64,000 nucleotides of DNA from CAYVVT01 sp964454335. Lineage in GTDB: Bacteria > Fidelibacterota > UBA8477 > JABMPR01. The position numbers and the translations under genes are program-made. The stretch lies in contig CAYVVT010000012.1 in assembly GCA_964454335.1 (NCBI GenBank), forward strand, positions 1 through 64,000, read 5' to 3'. The notes below the pieces were generated by a model. The model did not search any database. It was not told the DNA's origin and was given only the letters and a program-made list of their open reading frames with translations. How positions within the stretch are numbered: the first letter of the stretch is position 1; every line of letters begins with the position of its first letter. Below, in pieces: positions 42,054 through 50,766 of the stretch.

Positions 42054-42485
42054 ATGAGTGAATTGGCGGGAAAGACAGCCCTGGTTGTCGATGATGAAGA
42101 TGCACAGATCGAATATGTATCTGCTATCCTGGACGATCATGGAATGCAGGCGGTAACGGCAAATAATGGTATCGAGGCACAGGAGAAACTGGAGCAGATG
42201 ACACCCGATGTCATTACACTGGACCTGATGATGCCGGAACAGAGCGGAATGAAGTTCTTCAACCTGATCAAGCAGTCCGAGACCTTGCGCGACATACCTG
42301 TCATCGTCATCAGCGGCGCATCCCAGGTCACAGGGGTGGATCTGAAAAGTATCATCTATGACGATAGATTTGCCGAACGAAAACTGAAAGTGTTCGGGAC
42401 CGAAGCCACTCCAGATGCCTTCCTGGATAAACCGGTTGATCCCGATGAGCTCGTGGCCACCATTAGAAAGCTTACTGACGAATAG
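42054..42485 (+). CDS. Stand-alone response regulator receiver
   Basis: 143 residues: VVDDEDAQ acidic pair, phospho-acceptor Asp57 in ITLDLMMPEQSG, VIVISGA and LDKPVDPDEL. No output domain is present, so it must act by protein contact, as CheY or Spo0F do. An insertion of ~25 residues after VISGA (IIYDDRFAERKLKVFG) is longer than in a minimal receiver. It is the likely partner of the preceding kinase. Confidence 0.88.
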   Translation: MSELAGKTALVVDDEDAQIEYVSAILDDHGMQAVTANNGIEAQEKLEQMTPDVITLDLMMPEQSGMKFFNLIKQSETLRDIPVIVISGASQVTGVDLKSIIYDDRFAERKLKVFGTEATPDAFLDKPVDPDELVATIRKLTDE

Positions 42486-42586
42486 GCCCGCCATGCTCAG
42501 TGGACATGCATGCTTGTTCAATCCCCGCGGATAGCGATCTTTGGGTGTCAATCGGGCATGAGTTCTGATCACAGGTGGAATGGGCT

Positions 42587-43075
42587 ATGAGATCATACTG
42601 GGAAAGCGAGATTCTCGTACTGGGCTGTGGCAACATCCTGCTGGGGGATGACGGCTTTGGGCCGGCTGTGGCTGATCGCCTGCTGGAAAACCATGATCTG
42701 CCTGCAACGGTAACCGTGATCAATGCCGGGACCAGCGTCCGCACGATATTGTTTAATGTCATGCTCGGTGAAGATCGTCCACATACCATCATCATCATCG
42801 ATGCTGTGGATGCCGGAGAAGAACCCGGTGCCATTTTTCAGCTCGATGTCGATGATATTCCGGAGAAGAAGATCGATGATTTCTCCATGCATCAGCTGCC
42901 GACCTCAAATCTCCTGAGGGAGTTACAGGATGTTTGCAGGGTAAATGTGGTGATCCTGGTAAGTCAGGTCGATGAAATACCGGAGGAGGTTGCCCCGGGT
43001 CTTTCACCGATCCTGCAATCGAATGTGGCCCCCATGTGCGAACGGGTTCTGGAGTTACTCAACTCACGGGAGTAG
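42587..43075 (+). CDS. Hydrogenase maturation protease
   Basis: About 162 residues of the HyaD/HycI peptidase A31 family: VLGCGNILLGDDGFGPAV (metal-binding Asp in GDDGFG), TVINAGTSV, IIIDAVDAGEEPG and FSMHQLP (metal His). It removes the C-terminal peptide of the large subunit after nickel insertion. ATG 42587 is preceded by AGGTGGAA; the GTG at 42575 lies within that site. Other Hyp maturation genes are not in the window. Confidence 0.88.
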   Translation: MRSYWESEILVLGCGNILLGDDGFGPAVADRLLENHDLPATVTVINAGTSVRTILFNVMLGEDRPHTIIIIDAVDAGEEPGAIFQLDVDDIPEKKIDDFSMHQLPTSNLLRELQDVCRVNVVILVSQVDEIPEEVAPGLSPILQSNVAPMCERVLELLNSRE

Positions 43076-43091
43076 GGATCTGATCGATCCG

Positions 43092-43406
43092 TCACCCTCG
43101 GTCAGGCAGGCGATTCATTCCCACGCTGACATCAAAATGCTCAATTGACGGTTCATCAGAGAACATATCCTCCACCTTGGCAAACTGAGCCTGCAGGTAT
43201 TCTCCGGTCTCACCTGCGATCCGGTCCTCTTCGGTACTCCACATGGTGATCGAAATGGCTTTACCGTCAGCCGAATTCACGAACAGCAACTTCCCCTTGT
43301 AACCCCGCTCCTCCCGGGCTGCCGGAATGATTGAATTCCGGTAAACGTCCACAGCTTCATCCAGCTTATCCGGTTTGACATGCATTGTGACGATCCTGGC
43401 ATACAT
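43092..43406 (-). CDS. Antibiotic biosynthesis monooxygenase (ABM)-domain protein
   Basis: 104 residues: RIVTMHVKPDKLDEAVDVYR, IPAAREERGYKGKLLFVNSA and AISITMWSTEEDRIAGETGE follow the ABM/YgiN dimeric alpha-beta barrel pattern. Such proteins are often small haem- or quinone-related enzymes or stress proteins. The function here is unknown. It converges with the maturation protease gene, with only 16 bases between them. A minus-strand ribosome-binding site (GAGGGGAAG) precedes the start. Confidence 0.75.
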   Translation of the reverse strand: MYARIVTMHVKPDKLDEAVDVYRNSIIPAAREERGYKGKLLFVNSADGKAISITMWSTEEDRIAGETGEYLQAQFAKVEDMFSDEPSIEHFDVSVGMNRLPDRG

Positions 43407-43464
43407 TCTGTCTTCCCCTCGTGGTTTAAATGAGCAATTCAGAGTTCTTCACACGTCGAAACTC

Positions 43465-43492
43465 TTGATTAAAATTGTGTTTCAAATATAAG
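43465..43492 (+). promoter_or_regulatory. Promoter-like pair upstream of the GH9-CE4 gene
   Basis: TTGATT (43465-43470), 16-base spacer, TATAAG (43487-43492), about 105 bases before the GTG start at 43597. Confidence 0.45.
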
Positions 43493-43596
43493 CTTCATCC
43501 ACTGGGAGTGGAAGTACAGGCAGTGTTTTGACTGCAAGCTTTTGCTACTTCGATCCTGGCATTTTGCTACCTTTACCCGGTATTCAGGGAGGAATC

Positions 43597-46038
43597 GTGA
43601 GACACATCATTTTATCACTTCTGCTGGTGGTCTTTGCCAGCGCTCAGACCGTCATTCGTGTAAATCTGCTGGGATATCTACCGGAAGATCCAAAACATGC
43701 CGTGCTGCTCAGCAAAGACGGATACAGTCCCAGTGCATTTTCAGTGCATAACGCTCTCACCGGCGATGTTGTGCTGGACTCTGATGCCATCACCAGTTAC
43801 GGGGAGTGGGGGAGTTTCAACACCAGTTTCCGTATGGACCTGAGTGCCGTCAGTGATCCCGGAGCCTACTATGTCCGGACTGGGACCTTTACTTCGGAGA
43901 TCTTCCGGATTGGAGCGCATGTATACACCGGCGCTCCCGATTTCATCCTTCAGTATATGCGCCAGCAGCGCTGTGGATTCAATCCCTACCTGAAAGATTC
44001 CTGCCATACCCGGGATGGCTACATCATCTACGATTCTGCTGGCGATTCTGCGTACATCGATGTCACCGGCGGATGGCATGATGCCTCGGATTATCTGCAG
44101 TACGTCGCCACCTCGGCAAACGCTACTTTCCAGATGCTGTATGCCTTCCAGAGCTACCCCCAGGTATATGGCGACCAGCATCTGGCCAATGGATTGCCGG
44201 GCCGCAACGGTATACCGGATATCCTGGATGAGGCACGCTGGGGTCTGGAGTGGCTGCTGAAGATGAATCCTGAAAAGGACGTCATGTACAATCAGATCGC
44301 AGATGACCGGGACCATCTGGGCTTCCGTCTTCCCACTCAGGATACGGTCAGTTACGACCGCGGCAGTGAGCGCCCGGTATATCTCTGCACAGGCAAACCT
44401 CAGGGGGTGAAGCAGCACAGAAATCGCAGTACCGGTATCGCTTCAACCGCCGGTAAGTATGCCAGTGCCTTTGCCCTGGGAGCCCACGTTCTCTCAGCCT
44501 GGGACCTAGAATTCGGGAAACTGCTGGTGCGAAGTTCCATTGAGGCATACGAATACGGCAAGGTGCATCCCGGGGTCTGCCAGACCGCTCCCTGCCGGGC
44601 GCCCTATTTCTATGAAGAGGACAACTGGGCGGATGACATGGAGCTGGCGGCGGCACAGTTGTATCGTATCACGAAGATCAAACCTTACCTGGATGATGCC
44701 GTGATCTTTGGATTGAAAGAGGAGGTCACACCCTGGATGGGTGCCGATACAGCACGTCATTATCAATGGTACCCCTTCCTGAACATGGGGCATACCTTCG
44801 TCGCACGGGAGCAAAAAGGTCTTACGGAGCGGTTCAAGGATTTCCTGCGAACAGGACTCGAGGGGATCTACACCCGGGGACAGGATAATCCCTTCCTCTT
44901 CGGCGTGCCCTTCATCTGGTGCTCGAACAACCTTGTCACTGCCGCTATGACCCAGGCCAGACTGTATCAGGAGATCACCGGCGATGCGCGCTATCACGAG
45001 ATGGAGATCGCCTTGCGGGACTGGCTGCTGGGCTGCAATCCCTGGGGAACGAGTATGATCGTCGGTTTTCCTGCACATGCCGAAAATCCACAGGATCCCC
45101 ATTCAGCATTCACGCATCTGCATGGAATGCCCATCGATGGCGGTCTGGTGGATGGGCCGGTAAGTGCCAGTATCTACAACAGCCTGTTGGGCATACACCT
45201 CTCCGAAGCGGATGAATTTGCTGCGGTTCAACCAGGTATGGCCGTCTACCACGACGATTATGGTGACTATTCCACCAACGAGCCTACCATGGACGGCACC
45301 GCCACCCTGAGTTACTACCTGGCTTCCCAGGCTGGGATCCCGGACCGGAATCTGACCCATGACAATGATGGGATCGTGCGTATGGATAGTACACGGAAGG
45401 TGATCTACCTGATCTTCTCCGCACACGAGTACGCCGATGGCTACGAGACCATTGTCAAGAGCCTTGATAAACACAATGCGTTGGCTTCATTCTTCTTCAC
45501 TGGCGATTTCTACCGCAATGAGGTTTTCCAGGAGATGATCAGGGATCTGGATCAGCGTGGGCATTACCTTGGCGCACATTCAGACAGGCATCTGCTCTAC
45601 GCGAGCTGGGAGGATCGGGACAGCAGTCTTGTGAATTACCGGGAACTGGTGGAGGACATTCGGAATAATTACATGGAGCTTTCGCGTTTCGGGATCTCCC
45701 CTGCAGATGCACCATACTTTCTGCCCCCCTACGAATGGTACAATGCTGAGATCGCCGCCGGTGTGAATTCTCTGGGACTCACGCTGATCAACATGACTCC
45801 CGGGACCGGGACGAACCGGGATTATACCGATCCAGGAATGGGGGACAGGTACGTCAGCAATAAAAAACTGCTGAAAGATGCCCTGGCCTTCGAGGAACAG
45901 TCTGCCAGCGGTTTGAACGGTCATCTATTGCTCATCCACTTCGGCACCAAGCCTGAGCGCAAGAAGAAATTCTACGATGATCTGGATAAGCTCTTGAGCA
46001 AATTGGCAGATAGAGGTTATACCTTCGCCCGATTGTAG
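43597..46038 (+). CDS. Secreted GH9 glycosidase fused to a CE4-like deacetylase domain
   Basis: About 813 residues. The signal peptide MRHIILSLLLVVFASAQ is followed by an Ig-like CelD_N domain (residues ~18-105). A GH9 (alpha/alpha)6 barrel follows (~110-600) with GGWHDASDYLQY (Asp162, Asp165), NPWGTSMIVGFPAHAENPQD and YSTNEPTMDGTATLSYYLA, which has the catalytic Glu. A NodB/CE4-like domain ends the protein (~610-813) with GAHSDRHLLY. Its usual TFDDG motif is replaced by IFSAHEYADG and the Arg-containing motif by FLPPYEWY, so deacetylase activity is uncertain. GGGAGGAATC before GTG 43597 fixes the start. It probably acts on cellulose-, glucan- or chitosan-like glycans outside the inner membrane. 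Confidence 0.85.
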   Translation: MRHIILSLLLVVFASAQTVIRVNLLGYLPEDPKHAVLLSKDGYSPSAFSVHNALTGDVVLDSDAITSYGEWGSFNTSFRMDLSAVSDPGAYYVRTGTFTSEIFRIGAHVYTGAPDFILQYMRQQRCGFNPYLKDSCHTRDGYIIYDSAGDSAYIDVTGGWHDASDYLQYVATSANATFQMLYAFQSYPQVYGDQHLANGLPGRNGIPDILDEARWGLEWLLKMNPEKDVMYNQIADDRDHLGFRLPTQDTVSYDRGSERPVYLCTGKPQGVKQHRNRSTGIASTAGKYASAFALGAHVLSAWDLEFGKLLVRSSIEAYEYGKVHPGVCQTAPCRAPYFYEEDNWADDMELAAAQLYRITKIKPYLDDAVIFGLKEEVTPWMGADTARHYQWYPFLNMGHTFVAREQKGLTERFKDFLRTGLEGIYTRGQDNPFLFGVPFIWCSNNLVTAAMTQARLYQEITGDARYHEMEIALRDWLLGCNPWGTSMIVGFPAHAENPQDPHSAFTHLHGMPIDGGLVDGPVSASIYNSLLGIHLSEADEFAAVQPGMAVYHDDYGDYSTNEPTMDGTATLSYYLASQAGIPDRNLTHDNDGIVRMDSTRKVIYLIFSAHEYADGYETIVKSLDKHNALASFFFTGDFYRNEVFQEMIRDLDQRGHYLGAHSDRHLLYASWEDRDSSLVNYRELVEDIRNNYMELSRFGISPADAPYFLPPYEWYNAEIAAGVNSLGLTLINMTPGTGTNRDYTDPGMGDRYVSNKKLLKDALAFEEQSASGLNGHLLLIHFGTKPERKKKFYDDLDKLLSKLADRGYTFARL

Positions 46039-46124
46039 TCAGAAGAGATGGATCAATCCAGGATTAGACCATCTCCCGATGGTGCCACTCAATCGAGAAC
46101 TGTGCTCCCTCCTGATCCTATAGC

Positions 46125-46158
46125 TTGACAAGCCGTTGATTTGCGTTTATATAAACGC
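46125..46158 (+). promoter_or_regulatory. Consensus-like promoter with palindromic operator, RND operon
   Basis: TTGACA (46125-46130), a 17-base spacer and TATATA (46148-46153). The -10 lies inside the perfect 16-bp palindrome GCGTTTATATAAACGC (46143-46158), so a dimeric repressor bound there would block the polymerase. The start of the adaptor gene is 112 bases further on. Confidence 0.7.
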
Positions 46159-46270
46159 GCATAACGCTCATGGTTTTGAGCTAGAATTTCGTCAATTGGG
46201 ACATAAGATGTCACGCTTAGGGATACATGACATCAAATAGCATTGTCATAAACTTGAAAATGGAACATCG

Positions 46271-47401
46271 ATGAAACGTAAACTGATCGTACTCTCACCT
46301 ATAATCCTGCTGGTCGCAGGTTTCATTGTCATGCAGTTGCTGTCTTCCTTCAAGGAGGAGAAATCCAGACGCCCTGCCGTTGTGCGGCCGAAGGTGGTGG
46401 AAACAGTGGTGGTTGAATTGCGTGACGTACCCGCTCGTCTCATCAGCTACGGCACCATCGCCTCCAAGCAGCCGGTGACGCTTATCAGCGAGGTCTCGGG
46501 TACCTTGATGCAGGGTGACATTCCATTTCAACCCGCTCAGTCCTTCAGGAAGGGTGATCTCCTCTTGCGGATTGACGACCGTCAGATAAAGCTGGAGCTC
46601 AACAGCACCAAGAGTGACCTGCTCACTGCGCTTTCCTCCCTCATGCCGGAGATCAAGGTGAGTTCTCCGGAGATCTATGCGACCTGGCAACGCTATTTCG
46701 ATTCCATCAGCTTTGATTCAAGCCTCTCTGAATTGCCAAGCGTCAGTGATCAGCGCATCAAGGCGCTGCTGACCCGATTCAACATCTATAAACTCTACTT
46801 CGCCGTCCGGAACATGGAGATCAGAGCGGAAAAGCATTATTTCCATGCACCCTTCAACGGCTCCATCGTCTCAACTCAACTCAGGGTTGGCAGCGTGGCG
46901 GCCCCTGGCTCCCGCCTGGGAGAGTTGATCAACCTTGATGATCTGGAAGTAGAGATCCAGATCCCTGCCCAGGACGTTCGCTGGCTCGATCAGGACGCGC
47001 CGACCCGCCTCATCACCCCGGATGGACAGCAAGCCTGGCAGGGTCACATCGATCGCATTGGCAGCAGCATCGATGACAGGACACAATCCGTCCTGGCCTA
47101 TATCAGGATCGATGAGACTGGTGACCTGGCCCCGCTGGTCGGTGTGTTCGTCAATGCCGAGATCGAAGCCCAGACCATCCCTGAAGCCCTTGAAGTCCCG
47201 CGTCGCGCGGTCTACGAGGAACGCTACGTCTATCTCATTCAGAATGGATCATTTCAGCAGCGGGAGGTGGAGATCGGTTTTGATGAGGGGGATCAGTATG
47301 TCATCACTTCCGGTTTGACCTCAGGCGATACCCTGGTGACGGAGCTGCTGCAGGGAATCGCCCCTGGCATGCCTGCCCGCAGTCGTACGAACCTTGAATA
47401 A
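46271..47401 (+). CDS. RND efflux periplasmic adaptor (membrane fusion protein)
   Basis: 376 residues. An N-terminal membrane anchor (LIVLSPIILLVAGFIVMQLL) is followed by barrel-sandwich strands (LISYGTIASKQPVTLISEVS, FNGSIVSTQLRVGSVAAPGS), a short alpha hairpin between them (~residues 110-185), and beta-barrel and membrane-proximal domains (LEVPRRAVYEERYVYLIQNG). It connects the inner-membrane RND pump to an outer-membrane channel, which is not encoded here. The gene is 14 bases upstream of the pump gene, behind a strong promoter. Confidence 0.88.
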   Translation: MKRKLIVLSPIILLVAGFIVMQLLSSFKEEKSRRPAVVRPKVVETVVVELRDVPARLISYGTIASKQPVTLISEVSGTLMQGDIPFQPAQSFRKGDLLLRIDDRQIKLELNSTKSDLLTALSSLMPEIKVSSPEIYATWQRYFDSISFDSSLSELPSVSDQRIKALLTRFNIYKLYFAVRNMEIRAEKHYFHAPFNGSIVSTQLRVGSVAAPGSRLGELINLDDLEVEIQIPAQDVRWLDQDAPTRLITPDGQQAWQGHIDRIGSSIDDRTQSVLAYIRIDETGDLAPLVGVFVNAEIEAQTIPEALEVPRRAVYEERYVYLIQNGSFQQREVEIGFDEGDQYVITSGLTSGDTLVTELLQGIAPGMPARSRTNLE

Positions 47402-47415
47402 GCCTGGGAACACCC

Positions 47416-50400
47416 ATGCAGCGCATCATTGAATTCTTTACCCGATTCCCCGTCTGGACCAACGTCCTGCTCATCAGCGTTGTGCTGTTCGGCTTCTTTG
47501 CCCTGCAGGGGCTGCGTTATTCAACATTCCCGGAATTGCCGCCGAATGTGATCACCATCCAGGTCCTGTACCCCGGTGCTTCCCCGGAAGAGGTGGAAGA
47601 AGGCGTGGTACTGAAGATCGAGGAAAACCTCGATGGGCTGGAAGGGATCGAGCGGGTCACCTCCACCTCATCCGAGAACCTAGGCCGCGTCAATGTGGAA
47701 ACCCTCCGCGACGCTGAGATCGAAAAGGTCCTCACCGATGTCAAGAATGCTGTGGACCGTATCAGCTCTTTCCCCCTGGGAGCCGAGAAACCGGTTGTCT
47801 TTGAACAGAAATTCCGCTCCAGAGCACTCTCCGTGGTCCTTTTCGGTGAAGCAGACCTGTACAACCTGAAGATCATTGCCGAGGATCTGAGGGACGAGCT
47901 CATCGCGACTGAGGAGATCTCCCAGGTGGCCATACAGGGATATCCCGGTCTGGAACTATCCATCGAGGTGTCAGAAGCCGATCTGCGGCGTTATCAGCTC
48001 ACCTTTAATGAGATAGCCCAACGGGTGGCAGCTGAGAATGTCAATATCTCGGGCGGGAAATTCGACACCCGCGACGAAGAGATCCTCATCCGGGCTTCGG
48101 GCCGGAATTATCGGGCCGCTGATCTGGGCGACCTGGTTGTCCGGGGGGCGGGTGAAGGCAACATCATCTATCTCAAGGATGTTGCCACTATTCGCGAGCG
48201 CTGGGAGGATGTTCCAAACAAGAGCTACTACAACGGTCGTCCGGCCGTTGTCCTGAATATCGACAAGACCCGCCAGGAAAGCGTCCTTGCTGTGGCCGAA
48301 CGCGCGAAATCTATCGTGGAACGGTTCAACCGGGAGAATCCGGTGGTGGAGGCACTGGTGCTCAGTGACAATACCATCAGCCTGAGGCAGCGTATCGATC
48401 TGCTCATAAACAATGGTTTCATTGGCCTGGCGCTGGTGGTTATGAGCCTCAGCTTCTTCCTGAACATGCGCATCTCATTCTGGGTCTCAATTGGGATCCC
48501 GTTCTCCTTCGCCGGGACTTTCATCGTATTGAACCTTGTGGGGATCACCATCAACGTCATCTCCCTCTTCGGGATGATCGTCGTCATCGGTATCCTGGTG
48601 GATGACGCCATAGTGGTCTCCGAGAGTATTTTCAGCCATTTCGAGCGGGGCAAATCAGCTTTCAGAGCGGCCATCGATGGCGCCATGCAGATGGTAGGCC
48701 CCGTGACCACTTCCATCCTTACTACCGTCCTTGCGTTCATGCCCTTCTTCTTCCTGGACGGCTTCCTGGGCAAATTCATCTGGAATATGGCAGCCGTAGT
48801 GGTGGCAGCGCTCCTGTTCTCCTTGATCGAAGCTTTTCTCATCCTGCCGGCGCACCTCGCACATTCCAAAGGTCTGCACTCACACCGTAAGGATTCGAAC
48901 ATCCGCAAGCGCATCGAGAAGATCATCGGATTTCTCACGCACAGGATGTACGCACCCTCTCTGGCCTTTGCGTTGAGACACAAATGGGCGACGGTCACCA
49001 TGCCTTTTGTTTTCGTACTCATCACCGCTGGTCTGTTCAGTGGCGGCTTCATCGGTTTCACCTTCTTCCCCTTCATCGACGGCGATACCCTGCCTGTGAA
49101 TGTCAGTCTGGTTGCCGGGCGTCAGGAGAAGGATATTGAACAGGTACTCGAGGACATCGAACTCGTCGTGTGGGCTGTGAATGAGGAAATGAGTGCTCAG
49201 CGTGAAGATGGGGAAGTCCTCATTCAGGGGATCAAGCGCGACATCGGCTCGAATGATTTTGGCGACAATGGCAGTCACGTGGGCAAACTCACCCTGCAGC
49301 TTCTGGATGGTGAGGTCCGTAATATGGACAGCTATGTCATCGCCAACCGGCTCAGGGAAGCAGTGGGTCCGGTACCCGCAGCACAGAATATCTCCTTCGG
49401 ACGTACCAGTCTCTTCGGCAAGCCGGTCTCCATCAGTCTGCTGGGCAGCAATATCCAGGAACTGCAGAAAGCCGGAGAACTGCTTGTGGCAGAATTGGAG
49501 GGATTCTCAACCCTCAAGGACGTATCCGTTTCCAACAAGGAAGGTCGTCGTGAGATCGACATCCAGTTGAAGGCCAGAGCCTACACCCTGGGCCTGACGC
49601 TTCACGATGTGGCCAACCAGGTCCGTCAGGGTTATTTCGGTCAGGAAGTCCAGAGGATCCAGCGTGGTCGTGACGAGATAAGGGTCTGGGTGCGCTACAG
49701 ACCGGAGGACAGGGCTTCGCTCGGTTTTCTCGATCGAATGAGGATCCGCACTCCGGATGGATCGGAATATCCCTTTGGTGAACTGGCCACCTATACGCTT
49801 GAGCGCGGAATCACCAGCATCAATCACCTTGACAAGAAGCGCGAATTGACCGTCGAATCCGATCTTGCCGATGCAGGGCTTGATCTGCCGCCCATCCTGG
49901 CGGAGATCAGGGAGGATGTTATACCACGTATCCTGGCACAGGTACAGGGTGTCCAGGTTTCCTATGAGGGTCAATCCCGGGATCAGGCCAAGACTTCCGC
50001 TTCCTTCCAACGAACCTTTCCGCTGGCATTTGCCGGGATGTTCGTATTGCTGATCCTGGTATTCAGATCCTATCTCCAGGCAATTCTCATCTTCAGCCTG
50101 ATACCTTTCGGCATCATCGGCGCCTTCTGGGGCCATGGCATCCAGGGGATCCAGGTGAATACGCTCTCCATATACGGGATCCTGGCCCTGGCGGGTATCA
50201 TTGTGAACGACAGCATCGTACTCGTGGATCAGATCAACCGCAACCTGCGTGAGGGTATGAAGATCTTCGATGCCGTCTATGAGGCTGGGATCGCACGTCT
50301 GCGGCCCATCCTGCTTACTACCTTCACCACTTCCTTCGGTTTGGCCCCCTTGATCTTCGAGCAGAGCCGTCAGGCACAGTTCCTGATCCCCATGGCAGTA

Positions 50401-50568
50401 TCGGTTGCCTATGGGCTGCTGTTCGGTACCTTCATTATCCTGGTTGTCCTGCCAGCTAGTTTTCTGATACTGAACCGTGTACGTGTGCTGTGGATGAAGC
50501 TGTACCATGGTGAAAGCATTGCACCTGAATCCGTGGAGCCCAGTGTCAGGGAACTGGCCGAACACTAA
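47416..50568 (+). CDS. RND-family efflux pump
   Basis: 1050 residues, AcrB-like: 12 helices in two halves, each with a ~300-residue periplasmic loop. PELPPNVITIQVLYPGASPE follows the first helix, and the helix-4 motif GILVDDAIVVSESI carries the Asp-Asp pair used for proton coupling. FLDGFLGKF and the second-half repeat IYGILALAGIIVNDSIVLVD are also present. It exports drugs, metals or lipids; the substrate is not deducible. It forms a two-gene operon with the adaptor. Confidence 0.92.
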   Translation: MQRIIEFFTRFPVWTNVLLISVVLFGFFALQGLRYSTFPELPPNVITIQVLYPGASPEEVEEGVVLKIEENLDGLEGIERVTSTSSENLGRVNVETLRDAEIEKVLTDVKNAVDRISSFPLGAEKPVVFEQKFRSRALSVVLFGEADLYNLKIIAEDLRDELIATEEISQVAIQGYPGLELSIEVSEADLRRYQLTFNEIAQRVAAENVNISGGKFDTRDEEILIRASGRNYRAADLGDLVVRGAGEGNIIYLKDVATIRERWEDVPNKSYYNGRPAVVLNIDKTRQESVLAVAERAKSIVERFNRENPVVEALVLSDNTISLRQRIDLLINNGFIGLALVVMSLSFFLNMRISFWVSIGIPFSFAGTFIVLNLVGITINVISLFGMIVVIGILVDDAIVVSESIFSHFERGKSAFRAAIDGAMQMVGPVTTSILTTVLAFMPFFFLDGFLGKFIWNMAAVVVAALLFSLIEAFLILPAHLAHSKGLHSHRKDSNIRKRIEKIIGFLTHRMYAPSLAFALRHKWATVTMPFVFVLITAGLFSGGFIGFTFFPFIDGDTLPVNVSLVAGRQEKDIEQVLEDIELVVWAVNEEMSAQREDGEVLIQGIKRDIGSNDFGDNGSHVGKLTLQLLDGEVRNMDSYVIANRLREAVGPVPAAQNISFGRTSLFGKPVSISLLGSNIQELQKAGELLVAELEGFSTLKDVSVSNKEGRREIDIQLKARAYTLGLTLHDVANQVRQGYFGQEVQRIQRGRDEIRVWVRYRPEDRASLGFLDRMRIRTPDGSEYPFGELATYTLERGITSINHLDKKRELTVESDLADAGLDLPPILAEIREDVIPRILAQVQGVQVSYEGQSRDQAKTSASFQRTFPLAFAGMFVLLILVFRSYLQAILIFSLIPFGIIGAFWGHGIQGIQVNTLSIYGILALAGIIVNDSIVLVDQINRNLREGMKIFDAVYEAGIARLRPILLTTFTTSFGLAPLIFEQSRQAQFLIPMAVSVAYGLLFGTFIILVVLPASFLILNRVRVLWMKLYHGESIAPESVEPSVRELAEH

Positions 50569-50766
50569 AACCTGACGATCGGCCTGATGGTACCCAGGTC
50601 ATCACATCTTCCTAGAATGGTTGTGGGATCATCGTATTAGATCCCCAGCGCATTCAACTGATCTTCAGTAAATACTGAAAGCCCAGATTTCCTTTGAACG
50701 CTTGCCGGATTTGGACATATTCTGCTCCATCAAAGCAGCAGACACGAATCTAGGATACAGGATCAC

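Noticed and set aside
49507..50565. 352-residue minus-strand frame antisense to the RND pump
   Set aside because: It is entirely inside the pump gene, with a low-complexity, domain-free translation; a shadow of the real gene.
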